Part shown: piece after piece, positions 45,819 to 57,800 of the stretch
How positions within the stretch are numbered: the stretch's first letter is position 1
How the letters are laid out: every line of letters begins with the position of its first letter
Origin: Bidens hawaiensis
Lineage: Eukaryota; Streptophyta; Magnoliopsida; Asterales; Asteraceae
Assembly: GCA_021521415.1 (NCBI GenBank)
Contig: JAIQDT010001947.1
Location: 62,001 to 126,000 of the forward strand
Reading direction: 5' to 3'
Length of the DNA: 64,000 bases
Made by a program: the position numbers and the translations under genes
Notes under the pieces: generated by a model
The model's input: only the letters and a program-made list of their open reading frames with translations
Told to the model about the DNA's origin: nothing
Database searches by the model: none

Positions 45819-48800
45819 CTAGTGTTCTAACGCGCTTCGGAGGGAGACGTGAGGGCCGCTGACTGACCCTTTAGATATTAGATCATGGTTTAAGAATAGA
45901 ACAACTACGCTTATATCATCGTGGAAATGTCGCCGAACACGTTTATCAATCTTACGAAGATCGGAATACCGCATCTCTCGTTTTTTAGCTGCTTCATGTA
46001 AAGCAGCCTTCACCAGCCTCTTGGCAATTCCCTACAAAGAAAAATAAATGCATTTTGGGTGTGACTTTCATCGTGTTTAACCCATTTCTTTTTTATATTT
46101 TGCCCATTTTGAACCATTAGAGATAAGGCTATAAACGAGCTGAGCTGAGCATAGCCGGGCCAGGGTGGGCCATGGCACGGCTTGTTTATCTTACCGAGCT
46201 GAAATGTTGAGCTCGAGTGCGGCTCATTTATTCAATTTTTATATTTTACAGATAATAACAAATATAAAAACAAAACATAATTTGTAACATACTGATATAC
46301 ACACATAAATATATTTTTGCGTCTGTGTTTGTTCAAATTTGGGCTTTATATTTAAATTTTAAATGAGTCAAACGAGAATATTTAATTGTTTTTTTTAATT
46401 GAAAATTGTCATATGCCTTTAAGTTACAATGTATGCAGACATATATTTATGTGTGTGCGAGTATGCATTTGGGCTATAATTTAAACGAGCCAACGAGCCA
46501 GCTAACGAGTGAGCCACAAGCCGATCCGACCTTGGCTCGGGCTTAGCTTGTTTACAAGCGAGCCGGTTTTGAGCAGAATGCGAGCTTTTTCAACAACTCT
46601 AATTAGAATATTTAAAACGAGCTCGTCTACAGAATATGTTATAAAACAAGTGTTCCCATAAACTAATAAGAAACCCACCGCGCGTGGACTGCTATGAACA
46701 ATATCAACCGCCTCTTCATTACTCAAGTGTTCCCATAAACCATCAGAAGCAAATATAAGAAAAGAATCACCCGCTTGAATCGGATGCGAAATGATAGATG
46801 GACTAGCAGACAAAATCGGCATCACCATCGGCTCCGGGAGCCGAAATTTTGCTGCAATTGGTTCCTTGTTGTACCGCGCATGCTTCATATACGCATCCCC
46901 AATTGACTTAGAAACCTACAAATTGTAAAATAAATTAAGATAAAACACACACAAATCGGCTTATTTATTGCTCACCAGTGAGTGTGTTTTTCTTATCATT
47001 ATTTTATAAACAAAACATGTTTATAAACAAACTGAATGAACGTTTAACTCTAACAGAACAAGCGATCGAACACAAAAAATTAAAAGAGCGGGCTTTCCTT
47101 GTTTGTGTTTGTTCGTGAAGAAAATGAAAATGTTCGCATTCATTGATGTTCATTCGTAAACAATATAAACGACCGGTTCACGAATGTAAATCAAACATAA
47201 ACGAACAAGCATAAATGAGCTAAAACCAATTAAAAGTAATGTGAAGAACAATGTACTGGGCCTAAAAAGTTACTAAATCTAGACTAAGTTGTAGCGGGCC
47301 AAAAAAAATTTCAATGAATATATTAGCAAACTTAAACAAACGTAAATTTACGAACCTAAATTAACATAATTGAATTCTAAGGACCTAACATTCACAAACA
47401 TAAATAAACGAATTTGAAATGTGCTCATTTTCATTCGTTAAGTATAATACCTGAATAATGCCTTTAACCCTCCAAACTCCATGTTTCATTACCACAATTT
47501 GAGGATCATGTGGATGCAAATCTCTAAGTTCGCGTCTAATATTATCAAGATTAGCATTATGTTCCTTTGATAACTGAATGGCACTTATGCCTCCACTGCT
47601 ACCAACTTTCCTACCGAGCACGACACGAGAATCTCCAAGATTTGCAACAAAAAGCGTATGATGATAAACGACCCCGACCAAACAACAAGATCCGACGGTT
47701 GCAATGCTGGGTCGAGTGTTCCACATTTTGGATACAAGGGTCGTGAACCCGTTCTCGGTTTCAAGAAATGCCCTTTTGATCGTTTCCGGTGTCACAATAC
47801 CATGATTTTCAGTTGTGTTTGCTGCATAAACACCAACCTTAAGATTAATCGAATAAAAATCATATCTTCTATTTAAATTCTTGGTTATCAGACAAATTTG
47901 GGCCATTTTGAATCTCGAAATTTTCAGTAACCGGACAAAACTGAACCGAATTGTAAATTCAATTTTCAGTTTTCGGTTCCACAAATCTTTGCTTAATTGG
48001 ATAACCGGACCGAATAATAACAGATATAATCAAATAACCGAACTGTAAACTTATTATATTGGTTTAATCAGTCGAATCGGTTCAGTTAGAAACATTTCTA
48101 AATCGGAACAGTTCAGTTTTCAGTTAAGGCCAATTAAACTCAAAACTGAATTGAATAAACCAAATGGTAACCGAATTAAATCAGATAACCGAATAATCGG
48201 TTTAGTCGGTTAAATTTGACTCAGTTACATACATTTCTAATTTGGATCAGTTCGGTTTTCAGTTAGGCCAAAACAAATTCAAAACTGAATCTAATAAACC
48301 GAGAAAACCGATATCCAAAACGATGAACAACCCTAGGTCAAAGTCCCCCAAAGTGAATTTAGGCTAATTCATACAGCCTCCTTAATCACTCAAATGCTCA
48401 ATCAAATATCAAATACACTATTTATACATTAAAAACCAAAAAATGTCATGAATGGGCTTACGGGTCAACCCAACCCTACCGGACCTAACTAAAACCGACC
48501 TGTTAACCACCCCACCCATCTTGCCACTTGTATTTTAATCTAATCACTGCAAATTCAACTATGTTTGGGTAAAACACATCATTATCAGATATTTTAATTA
48601 GTTTATTTAAACTCAAAGTAATTATAAAAAGATTAGTGAGAATTACACGTTTCGTTCTTTAAGGGGAAAATGGTTATTTTCCATAAGACTAACATCAAAA
48701 GTTAACTTTCTTTAGCGGAAAGGACAAAGCGTGATAACTATTCGAAACAAATGACACTCGGTGTAACTATCCAGCTTAAATGGCACGTTTCATAACGTGG

Positions 48801-49236
48801 TTAATACATAATGGACAAAATTTGTAATTTACTCAAAGTCAATTTCAAATAAACAGGTAAAAGTTTGTTGTAAATACTCAAGTATCAAACTTTACAAATT
48901 ATGTTAAACAGTTAACTCAATAACCTAATAAATATAATCTAGCATTACACTTAACAAATGAGTACATAAATTAACTTGTTAAGCAACAAACCTTGAAAAT
49001 GTCTGAACAAATGATCACAAACGTATCGTGCGACATCGGGCCCACCATGACCGTCATAAACTCCAACAAACGTCCCAAAGGGACCGGACTCAATCTGGCT
49101 CTGATCTTCAAGCACCTGGTTTGCTTGAACTACAGCCATTGAGTACTCCCCATACACATGTTTCCCAATATCATGATACCACAACAACCCATCCTTCCCA
49201 AAATCAGCATTGATCCCAACAACACCTTCCTTGTTA

Positions 49237-49276
<40 letters not shown>

Positions 49277-49325
49277 CGTGCCCGAACCAACACAGCGAAC
49301 AACAATTTATCAGTTTTTTGAACAT
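45819..49325 (-). CDS. Protein phosphatase 2C, clade D type (384 aa)
   Basis: Four coding exons with GT-AG borders: 49325-48992, 47821-47451, 46915-46679 and 46031-45819 (TAG stop), 1155 nt in frame throughout. It is a Ser/Thr phosphatase needing Mg/Mn; metal ligands are in GVYDGHGG (exon 1) and ASDGLWE and the final DD of [12 protein letters not shown]. The phrases [51 protein letters not shown] and [14 protein letters not shown] are those of plant clade-D PP2Cs, some of which dephosphorylate plasma-membrane H+-ATPase or immune kinases. The usual short Cys/Trp-rich N-terminus is followed by a run of about 14 Asn encoded by an AAT microsatellite. Start chosen at the first ATG ([14 protein letters not shown]); no ATG upstream in frame. 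Confidence 0.93.
46120..46610. repeat. GAGCC/GCTCG hAT-like repeat in PP2C intron 3
   Basis: It shares ACGAGCC/GGCTCG words with 36357-36560 and 55118-55662. Ends TAGAGATAAGG and CAACTCTAA are only loosely inverted; no target duplication was found. Confidence 0.45.
47020..47240. repeat. ACGAACATAAACGAAC dispersed repeat in PP2C intron 2
   Basis: Same word family as 8500-8700 and 59655-60090. Confidence 0.5.
47925..48345. repeat. AACCGAAT-rich repeat in PP2C intron 1
   Basis: Dozens of AACCGAA / TTCGGTT words in both orientations, ending at GATGAACAACCCTAGG, typical of hAT-type subterminal DNA. Boundaries uncertain. Confidence 0.45.
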
Positions 49326-49685
49326 CCCACATCTCTTGCACAAAACCCCCTAATCAAAACCGGATTAACCAACCTGAATTCCCTCTTTTCGACCCGCGAT
49401 TCTCAAAAGATGAAATCTTTCAGCACAAATCCAACCTGGGTTCCTTTCAAGATATTGAATTTGTCAAAAAGATGGAATCTTTTAGCACAAATCCTCCCAC
49501 ATTTGTTATGTTTTCACAAATCCCAAATTGGGTATCTTTGAAAATCTTGATATTGTCAAAAAAAAGATCAAACCTTTGACACAGAATCTTGAAGCCTATG
49601 AATGCAAATCCACATCTAAATACACAATTTAACAAAAAGATCAAAACTTTTGGTCAATAGATTGAAGAATATAATAAATAAATCA

Positions 49686-49722
<37 letters not shown>

Positions 49723-51442
49723 GATAAGTTGTGGGTTATTGAAGAATATATACTTACAATGATTTTTATTTATTGAGATAGATAATTGGGTATGAAATAG
49801 AAGTGAATCTGAAGAAGAAGAAGAGAGAGAAGTGCATGTGTTGTGTTGAATTGATTAAAATCCGAAGGTGGCGTAGGAAGAAGCAATTTGTTTGTTTGTT
49901 TGTTTTATTTTCTTGGCTCTTGTTATTTTCAATGCCTCTCGTTTTTTTTTCCTGTTTACGCGTTCAAAAGTACTAAATTATTCATTATTGTAGTATAAAT
50001 CGGATCAACATGCTTTCTTTAATTTAATTAATTAAATATTATAACTAAATTAAATTAAATATATATTTTTAAATATGACTGAATGACTAAAACTTTTAAT
50101 AATCATATACATAACATGACAATAAGATTTATAACTTTTACTTTCATTGTCAAGAGCAATCTCAGTCTAACAAAGAAATAACTTTGTTTGTTGATGGCCT
50201 GACGCTGAGCAATATGCTGACTTTTATACAGATTAAAATGTCGTAAGATTGGCTTGAAACACAGTACGTGAAAGTTAGGGTACACGAAGTTACATATTCA
50301 TTGAACAAGTATTGTTTTTTTAACGAAAGTGAAATTTAGCAGTGATGTTGGTCATATTGACGATATGAATTATTATCGATAATAGATTCTAGTTTAGATT
50401 ATTGTTTAAATCTAATTTGTTCTTTATTTTTTATGGAACTAGTACGGTATTATATACGAAATAAGTTAAAGAAGTGTAAAAAAACATATCACGTAAACAT
50501 AAAGTGGTTTCCGAACAATGTCATGATGTTTTCGTGTGGTGTCTATTGCTGCAAGAAATGAACACGGTAAATCATCGGGTTGGCTAAAGATTTATGTTCA
50601 ACTTCAACACGGGTCTTTTGAAACCGAAAAATTGAAACTTCGGTTTTGGTTCAATTGATTACCATAACTAAGGCATTCGCAATCGCAACAACACCACTGC
50701 ACCCAAGCACATGAGTGGGGGTAACTACACCAAATGCTAGCCACATCAACCTTCTCCCCGCACCCCGTCATCGTTGCTCGTTTTTGACGTGTTGCAAAGC
50801 TTCATCCCGTGCATTTATTGCTTCACCCATGATTTTATCGCCAACTCACCATCCCGTTGTGTGTGAAGTGAACATTAACCATTACACAATAATATTAAAT
50901 TTTGACACCTAATCCAACTAGTCTACCTTTCTCCTTCTCCTTCTCCTTCAACCTAATTGAGTTAGTATATAATAAATATATCATTGCTGTTTTGTAAGCA
51001 TTTAAGTGACTTGGTCTCAATCCCATTAGCAAAGTGGAGACTTTAGTAGGATAAACAACTCAAATATTTAAATGATATTGACCACTATATTGGCGTGGGA
51101 GTTTTATTGTGTAAGATGAAAAAGACATATTTATTCATTTTATTAAAGTTTCCACGTCAAATATATAAATGATATTGAGCACTAGTTACCATATCTTTTA
51201 TTATCACTTGTTTAGTATAGTTGATTAGTTGTTTGTAATAGAATTGGTTAAATATGCTTGTATAAAATGAAGAGAGCAAGATCTAACCAATTATGTTACA
51301 AACAATATGAAATTAATTAATGTAATACTAATTTATTCAAAAAAAATTACAAAAAATTAGATCAGTTGTTTAGTGGTTTATTGGTGTGCGTATTAAGTGT
51401 TCATTGATTGAGTTTAGTTAAAATGATCCCAACAGTTATATG
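49326..51442. other. PP2C 5' region and intergenic spacer
   Basis: It holds the probable 5' UTR and promoter of the PP2C gene, with an AAT microsatellite at about 49686-49719 and a GA-rich tract near 49813-49833 close to where transcription might begin. From 50000 to 51442 I see no gene. Confidence 0.4.
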
Positions 51443-51450
51443 GCTTACAT

Positions 51451-54399
51451 AGAGATGTTCATAACGGTTTGGGACTAGGAACCGGAACCGGTTCCTAACC
51501 GGTTCCTATATTCAAAACCCCCTTTTAAACCGGTTCCAGGCTCGAACCGGTTAGGGAACCGAACCGGTTCTCCCACCCTCGGACCCCTAACCTATCTAAC
51601 CTGTTCTTACTGGTTCCTAAACCGGTTCCTACACTGTAACCGGTTCCAACCGGTTACAGTGTAAAAAATTTTTTTTTTTCGTTTTTTGTTTGCGATTTGG
51701 ATTCTAAACTACGATTCGTATTTGTATAGCATGAAAAATAAACAAAACAATTAACATAAAATTCATTTTATTTACTTTAAGAAGTTCAAAAAAAAAAGGT
51801 TACATGTTTTAAAATCTTCAAAAACAAACTAACAAAACATTAAACTTATAAATATAAAGTTGTGACATATTATTTCTAGAAAAGCCTTCTTGTTCGTCGT
51901 AATTATTGAGCGGCGACTTCTTCCTCGGAATTACTTGTAGAAATGCCTTCTTGTTCGTCGTGCACTCGAACATCAAGTGGTGTTTCATCTTCGAGAGTGG
52001 TTACGTGTTGAATACGATCGATTGAGTCCAAGTGATCCTTTAAGCAAATGCACATCTCCACCGACTCCGAATTTAGTCTTGTTCTTCTCACCGATATTAC
52101 CTTGCCACTAAGAGAAAAAGCGGATTCCGAATCTACCGTAGAAGCTTGGACGGTTAGTAAATCACGGGCCATGGTGGCAAGAATCGGAAACTCGGTTTCC
52201 TTTACCTTCCACCAAGCCAAAACATCAAAAGTGTCATATTCCTCTTCGGATAAACCGGTAGAGTAATCATTTGCACTATACCTTCCTAGTTCGCTTGAAG
52301 GGGTGTTACCCCTTTGTTTTTTAGCCGTTACGTTGCGAACGGTGTTCATAAGGCTAATCATGGGATCTCGTACTCTAGTAGCACTTGAACTTGATGAAGA
52401 CCCCCCCGGCATAGGCATGTGTATGTTTGACCCATATTTATTTAAATAAAAGTCATACATAAATTTAAAATTCAAGTTAAAAGAATTTTTTGCCTCTGTT
52501 GAAAAGTTTGGGTCAATTTCATGCATATCCAAGGCTGAAAAAATTTCGTCTATCACACATTCAACCCCCGTAACATTTAACATTGGGTTTAAAGCGACAG
52601 CGCAAGTAAAAACCGGTGGCAATTCAAGAAAGTATTTTTTTAATTTAAACTTCATTGGTAATATGATGTTTGAAAACATTGGACTTTTATTTTCAAATTC
52701 TTTAAGATTGTTAACCATTAAAAATAACTCCGAAAGAACCAAGGGACTTGTCGGATAATACGTTCCCGATAGTTTCGTAGTTGATGTTTTAAAAACTTCA
52801 AGAAAAGTCGATAAGTCATTGATAATTTCCCATTTCTCATTTGAAAAGGGGATTGCCAAATCATTCTCGGCAAGACTAGAATAAAACATTTGTAAAGTTT
52901 CTCTTTGTTCCAAAGCACTTTGAAACATTGTGCAAGTGGAATTCCATCGATGAGGTACATCCCAATTAGCTCCCAAAGCTTTTCTTCTCGTATCTTTACA
53001 AAATTTTCTATAATCCATTTGTCTTTTTTTACTTTTCTTAAAAACTTCATGTAGCATTATTCTAAAATCGTTTATAACCGATGTAACCTCATCCGAAGCA
53101 AGTCCGTCTTGCACGATTAAATTAATGATATGTGCAACACACCTTGAGTGAAAAAATACACCATTGCAAATCGACGTATATTTTAATTTTAATTTATCAA
53201 CCGCCGATGTATTATTCGACGCGTTATCAAATGCCATTGAAAATATTTTATTTTCTAGTTTATAAGTTTTTATAACATAATCTAAAATTTCAAACAAATT
53301 ATCTCCTGTATGTGGATACTCAAAGAGTTCGAAAGCAATGGTGTGTTTCATCATTTCCCACGATGACGGGTCTACCCAATGAGCGGTGACACAAAGATAA
53401 GATTCGGGTAGACCATGTGGAGCCGACCAAACATCACTAGTTAAGTTTATTCCCGTATTTATATTTTCAAAATATGCAATTAGTACCTCTTTGGCCTTCT
53501 TCCACAATTTTAAACAATAACGTTTAAGAGTATGACGACTTACGTGAGTGTATTGTGGTTGAAGCGTATCTCGAATCATGGCAGTTAAGCGAGAGTTGTC
53601 GAAGTGGCTAAACGGCAAAGCTTCTTGAATCACAAACTTCGCCATACGATCTTGAACTCAATCAATTTGGTATGTAAATATTCCGCCTTCACTATCCATT
53701 TGCGTTTGTTGCGAATCGACGTTCTTTTTCAACGCCTTGCAATACGGTTTTTCGATGTGTTTCTTCAAATTTGAATTCGAAAGTGGGTTTAAATAAACCC
53801 CACAAAACTTGCACCGAGCCTTCAATGAATGGTCACTCAATTCAACCAAATCCCAATTGCACCAAATCTCTTGATTACGATTATGAGGTACAATACGAAC
53901 GAAACTTGGTTCGGCGTTGGAACCTTGACCAACCGATGATTGTGAGGCAGCCTTAACAACAAATATGAATATAGAAGAAGAGAAAACAAGAGATTAGAGA
54001 ACTCAAAACGTTGTAATAGCGTTTTTTTGTATTTTTTTGCATTCGGGTTTGCGTTTTGAGTGTTGTGATGAACCCATGACACCAAATACCTATTTATACT
54101 AGTAGTGGGGTGCTTGGGGGAGCCAAAAACGGCTATTTTTGACCCCAACGGTCAAAAAACGGCCAAAAAAAAACGATTTCCAACGGCTTAATCGATCCAA
54201 CGGCTAGAACCGGTTAGGAACCGGTTCCGGTTCGGTTCCGGTTCCTACCCGCCCCACTCAGAAACGCAAGAACCGGTCACGGATCATCGGGTTGAATCAG
54301 ATAGGGTCCGGTTCCTACCAAAAACGGGTAGGAACCGGTTCGGTTCCGGTTCGGGTCCACCGGTTCGGTTCCAGGAACCGGTTTTTTTGATCAACTCTA
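51451..54399 (-). mobile_element. hAT transposon with transposase, TSD GGCTTACA
   Basis: The element is bounded by the 8-bp repeat GGCTTACA (51443-51450 and 54400-54407). Terminal inverted repeats begin TAGAGATGTTCAT (left) and TAGAGTTGATCA (right, minus strand). Subterminal regions are dense in AACCGGTTCC in both orientations, probable transposase sites. It codes for one transposase on the minus strand (separate entry). Confidence 0.92.
51903..53950 (-). pseudogene. hAT transposase, BED finger and dimerisation domain (one in-frame TGA)
   Basis: The reading frame runs from at least 53950 to a stop at 51903. Domains in order: a BED zinc finger (ARCKFCGVYLNP...NLKKHIEKPYC), the DDE region (GINLTSDVWSAP, FDNASNNTSAVD, FFHSRCVAHIINLIV), a Ser-rich linker and the C-terminal hAT dimerisation motif (FDVLAWWKVKETEFPILATMARDLLTVQASTVDSESAFS). 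TGA at 53658-53660 separates the finger from the catalytic part without changing frame; CGA to TGA would explain it. No clear ATG precedes the finger, so the start or a short first exon is unplaced (an AG before GCTGCC at 53950 may be an acceptor). Translation from the internal ATG at 53645 would lack the finger. Confidence 0.85.
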
Positions 54400-54889
54400 G
54401 GCTTACACATGTATAGATACAACGCAAAATAAAGAGATATAGATAAGAAACATAATATTTCGAAAAACAAATTAAACCATTGACACTAAAATGATTCAGA
54501 TTTGTTTGTTTTAATATAGGTGCTAAAAAGACTTTTTTAAGTTTTTGATAAACAAGTGTGTAAAAAGGCAAATGAAGAACTCCAAATCTACATAGATATT
54601 CCCTTGCTTTTACAATAATCCTAAGAGGAGATGATGATGATGATAATTCATGTACTCTATACAAAACAATCGCCAAGTGTTCCTAATGGACCACAAAACA
54701 ATGGCGCCTGGTGTTCAACTGACCACGATGTTTCAACAACAAGCGTGCACACGACCGACCAACTGCCAAATCAGCATATAAAAACCAACCAACTCGACTA
54801 CAGACATGGCACCACGACTGACTCACGACACTCAAAATACTTTGCATCACAAAAAAAGGGTCAAAGTGATTTACACTCGAGTGATTCTT

Positions 54890-57800
54890 TTATGGTTCCC
54901 TTGGGCCGTTGTTTTCTTTGGCGGCGGTGGTGGTGGCAGAGGCGGTACGCAATGCCTGAAGTTGAACGGTGAACTTCCTCTGCAGATCTTTAAGTTTGTC
55001 TAGTATTTCTTGAAACGTCGGTCGCAATTGTGGATCACTAAAAAACAAAACGCCTTTAATAAGATTGTCTCATCTTTTATAAAACGTATAATGCAGATTT
55101 ATCGTATATATAAATAGAGGCGTAAACAAGCCAAGCCATTTGTAAGCTACTCGGGACCAACTCACTAAAAGCTGGAATCGAGCCAAGCTTAAACGAGCCC
55201 GAGCATAAAAATAAGCTTGTTTAACAAACGAGCCCGAGCTTCATTTATCGAGCTTGAGCTGGCCAACAAGCGTAAAGGAGCCTATTATTTATAATTTATA
55301 TCATCTTTATTTAATACATTTAATAAATATTTATCAAACAGTTATTATATATATAATAACAATAAAAATAAATATTATGTTATATATAAAAAAATTTAAC
55401 TATAACCTACATATTTTATAATCTGTATAGAAGCTAATTAATATATAAAAAAATTTAACTATAACCTACATATTTTATAATCTGTATAGAAGCTAATTAA
55501 TATATAACAAACAAGCCAAGCTCAAGATTAAAAAAAACTCACAACCCGAGTTTTAACTAAGAAATAAAGTGCGAAAATGAGCCGAGCTCGAGCTTTCGTA
55601 AGTAAAACGAGCCGGGCTCAACCTTACGCGAGCTTGGGTTCTGCTTGTTTACACCCCTTATAATATACCTAAAAAAATAAATAGTTAAAGATAAAATACG
55701 AACCTGCACCAACAGCTTTCGATAAGAGAAGCCCATTGTGGGTCCACGTCTTTGGGAATATCTAACCGTTGATTCATGAATCCTACGGCTCCTATCACCT
55801 GTAAACACAAGCACATTTTGAATTTGAAGGTCAAAAAAGATTAATTTTTAAATCTTTGATTCGGAAAAAAAAAATAAAATAATAACAATAATAAATCCTT
55901 GACATAATAAAACTCCAACATAATATAACATTGACATAATTTGTAATAAAATCTACACATATGATATTTCAATGTCTCGGTTTCTTCCATATTCTCATAT
56001 GTTTCGGTTATAGAAAACGCTAAGTTTGACCTTAAAAACTCCAGATAAAAAATATCGTACGGTACCTGCATCGAGTTAAGACTATCCCAAGGAATCTTCT
56101 CTGTGGTGAGTTCCCATAATACCACACCGAAGCTGTATATATCAGACCTGCATATTTCAAACAAATATTATTATAAAATTTAAAACTTTATAAGCATTTA
56201 AATTCTATTATAAGAAAACTGATCAGTTTACACGGATAAAACTTACTTTTGATCAGCTTGTTCATTTCGAAGAACTTCAGGGGCCATCCATTGGGGCTAA
56301 AAGTCGAAAATGAAAATAAATGTTTATTAAAGAAACTCGTTCTAATGTCTAAACTACCCTCGACTAATGGAAGCTTGAGGAAGGGTATATAAGTAATTAC
56401 CGTTCCTTTCCCCGTCTTTGTTGTAAGGTAGGTTTCATGCTTTATACGAGAGAGACCAAAATCCCCAACCTATTCAATTGGTAAAAAAGAAAAAATAATA
56501 AAAATATATAATAGAAGTTAATTATACAAATGACCCTCGTGGTTTAGCCAAAGTCACATATTTAGGTACTAAGTTCTAAAAATTGCAACTTGGCTTTCAT
56601 GATTGCGATTTGTAACGAGTTTGGGATTAATGACTTACTTCCGTTAGCTTTTCTGTTAAAAGTGAGTAAATAGACTAAACTACCCTTTATTAACTAAATG
56701 GACCATTTACGCAATTAACTAATATATACTTTACATTGGGTAAATTGACTTAAATTCCCTTTAACAACTAAATTACTAAAACTTGTATTTGTCATTTGTC
56801 AATATCAAGAAAACAACACGAGATATTAAATAATATGAAACAAACCTTTACATTCCAATTCTTATCGACAAGAAGATTTGAAGATTTCAAATCCCGGTGA
56901 ATGATGGGTGGGTGACAATGATGAAGATAATTCATGCCTCGTGCCTGTAGGGTCCACCAAGTATTAAAGTATGGGCATATAAAACAAACAGACGACAACT
57001 TTGTATAGTTACTTACTATATCCACGGCCATATGTATACGCCGCCTCCAGTCTAATCTAGTTGTATTTCTTTGAAGTAACCGGAACAAACTGCCACTGCA
57101 TAAAATAATATACACATCAATGCATGTATATATACACAACATATGTATGCGTGCGTGTGTGTGAGGGGGGGTGTAGATAAAGTAAACGGGGAACCAACCG
57201 AGGAAGGAACTCTGTGACAATGCAAAGGCGTTGAGGTGACATAACAGCGCCCATGAAGAGTAGAATGTTGGGATGCCGAAGCCTTTTCATCAGAGATACC
57301 TCCTGTCTAAATGATAATATGACATCATCTGAATATTCTTGCCTTGAGAAAACCTTCACAGCAACATCCTGCTTACACAAGCATATGTTAGATAGATATA
57401 TTTGTAGTTAGAGAAACTAGCAGGGAAAAGATTTCATATGTTGACTTAGCATTAAACATCGAGATAATACGAGGTATAGGTAGCCTAATAAAATAACGAT
57501 TAACTAGCAGAGAAAAGGTTTCAATTTGTCCCAAAATATTCATCCACTTCTAGAAAAAGAATATGTATGTATAATTAACTTTCTCATGTTACCCGTAACT
57601 AAAGTTGTTATCATTAAACAAAAAGAAGGTATTTAACAATTGGTCAAAGGGTAAAACTGTGATTCTGATAATAAGGGAGAGATGAAGAACATACCGATCC
57701 ATACCACAGTGCATGGTACACCGTCCCACATGAACCTATCAAAACATTAAATTAATTAAAAAAACATCGATAGTGTGAAATTACCGTCAAATGACAAAAA

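Noticed and set aside
49028..49541. Plus-strand frames over PP2C exon 1
   Set aside because: Antisense to the exon; the poly-Ile run is the complement of the AAT tract.
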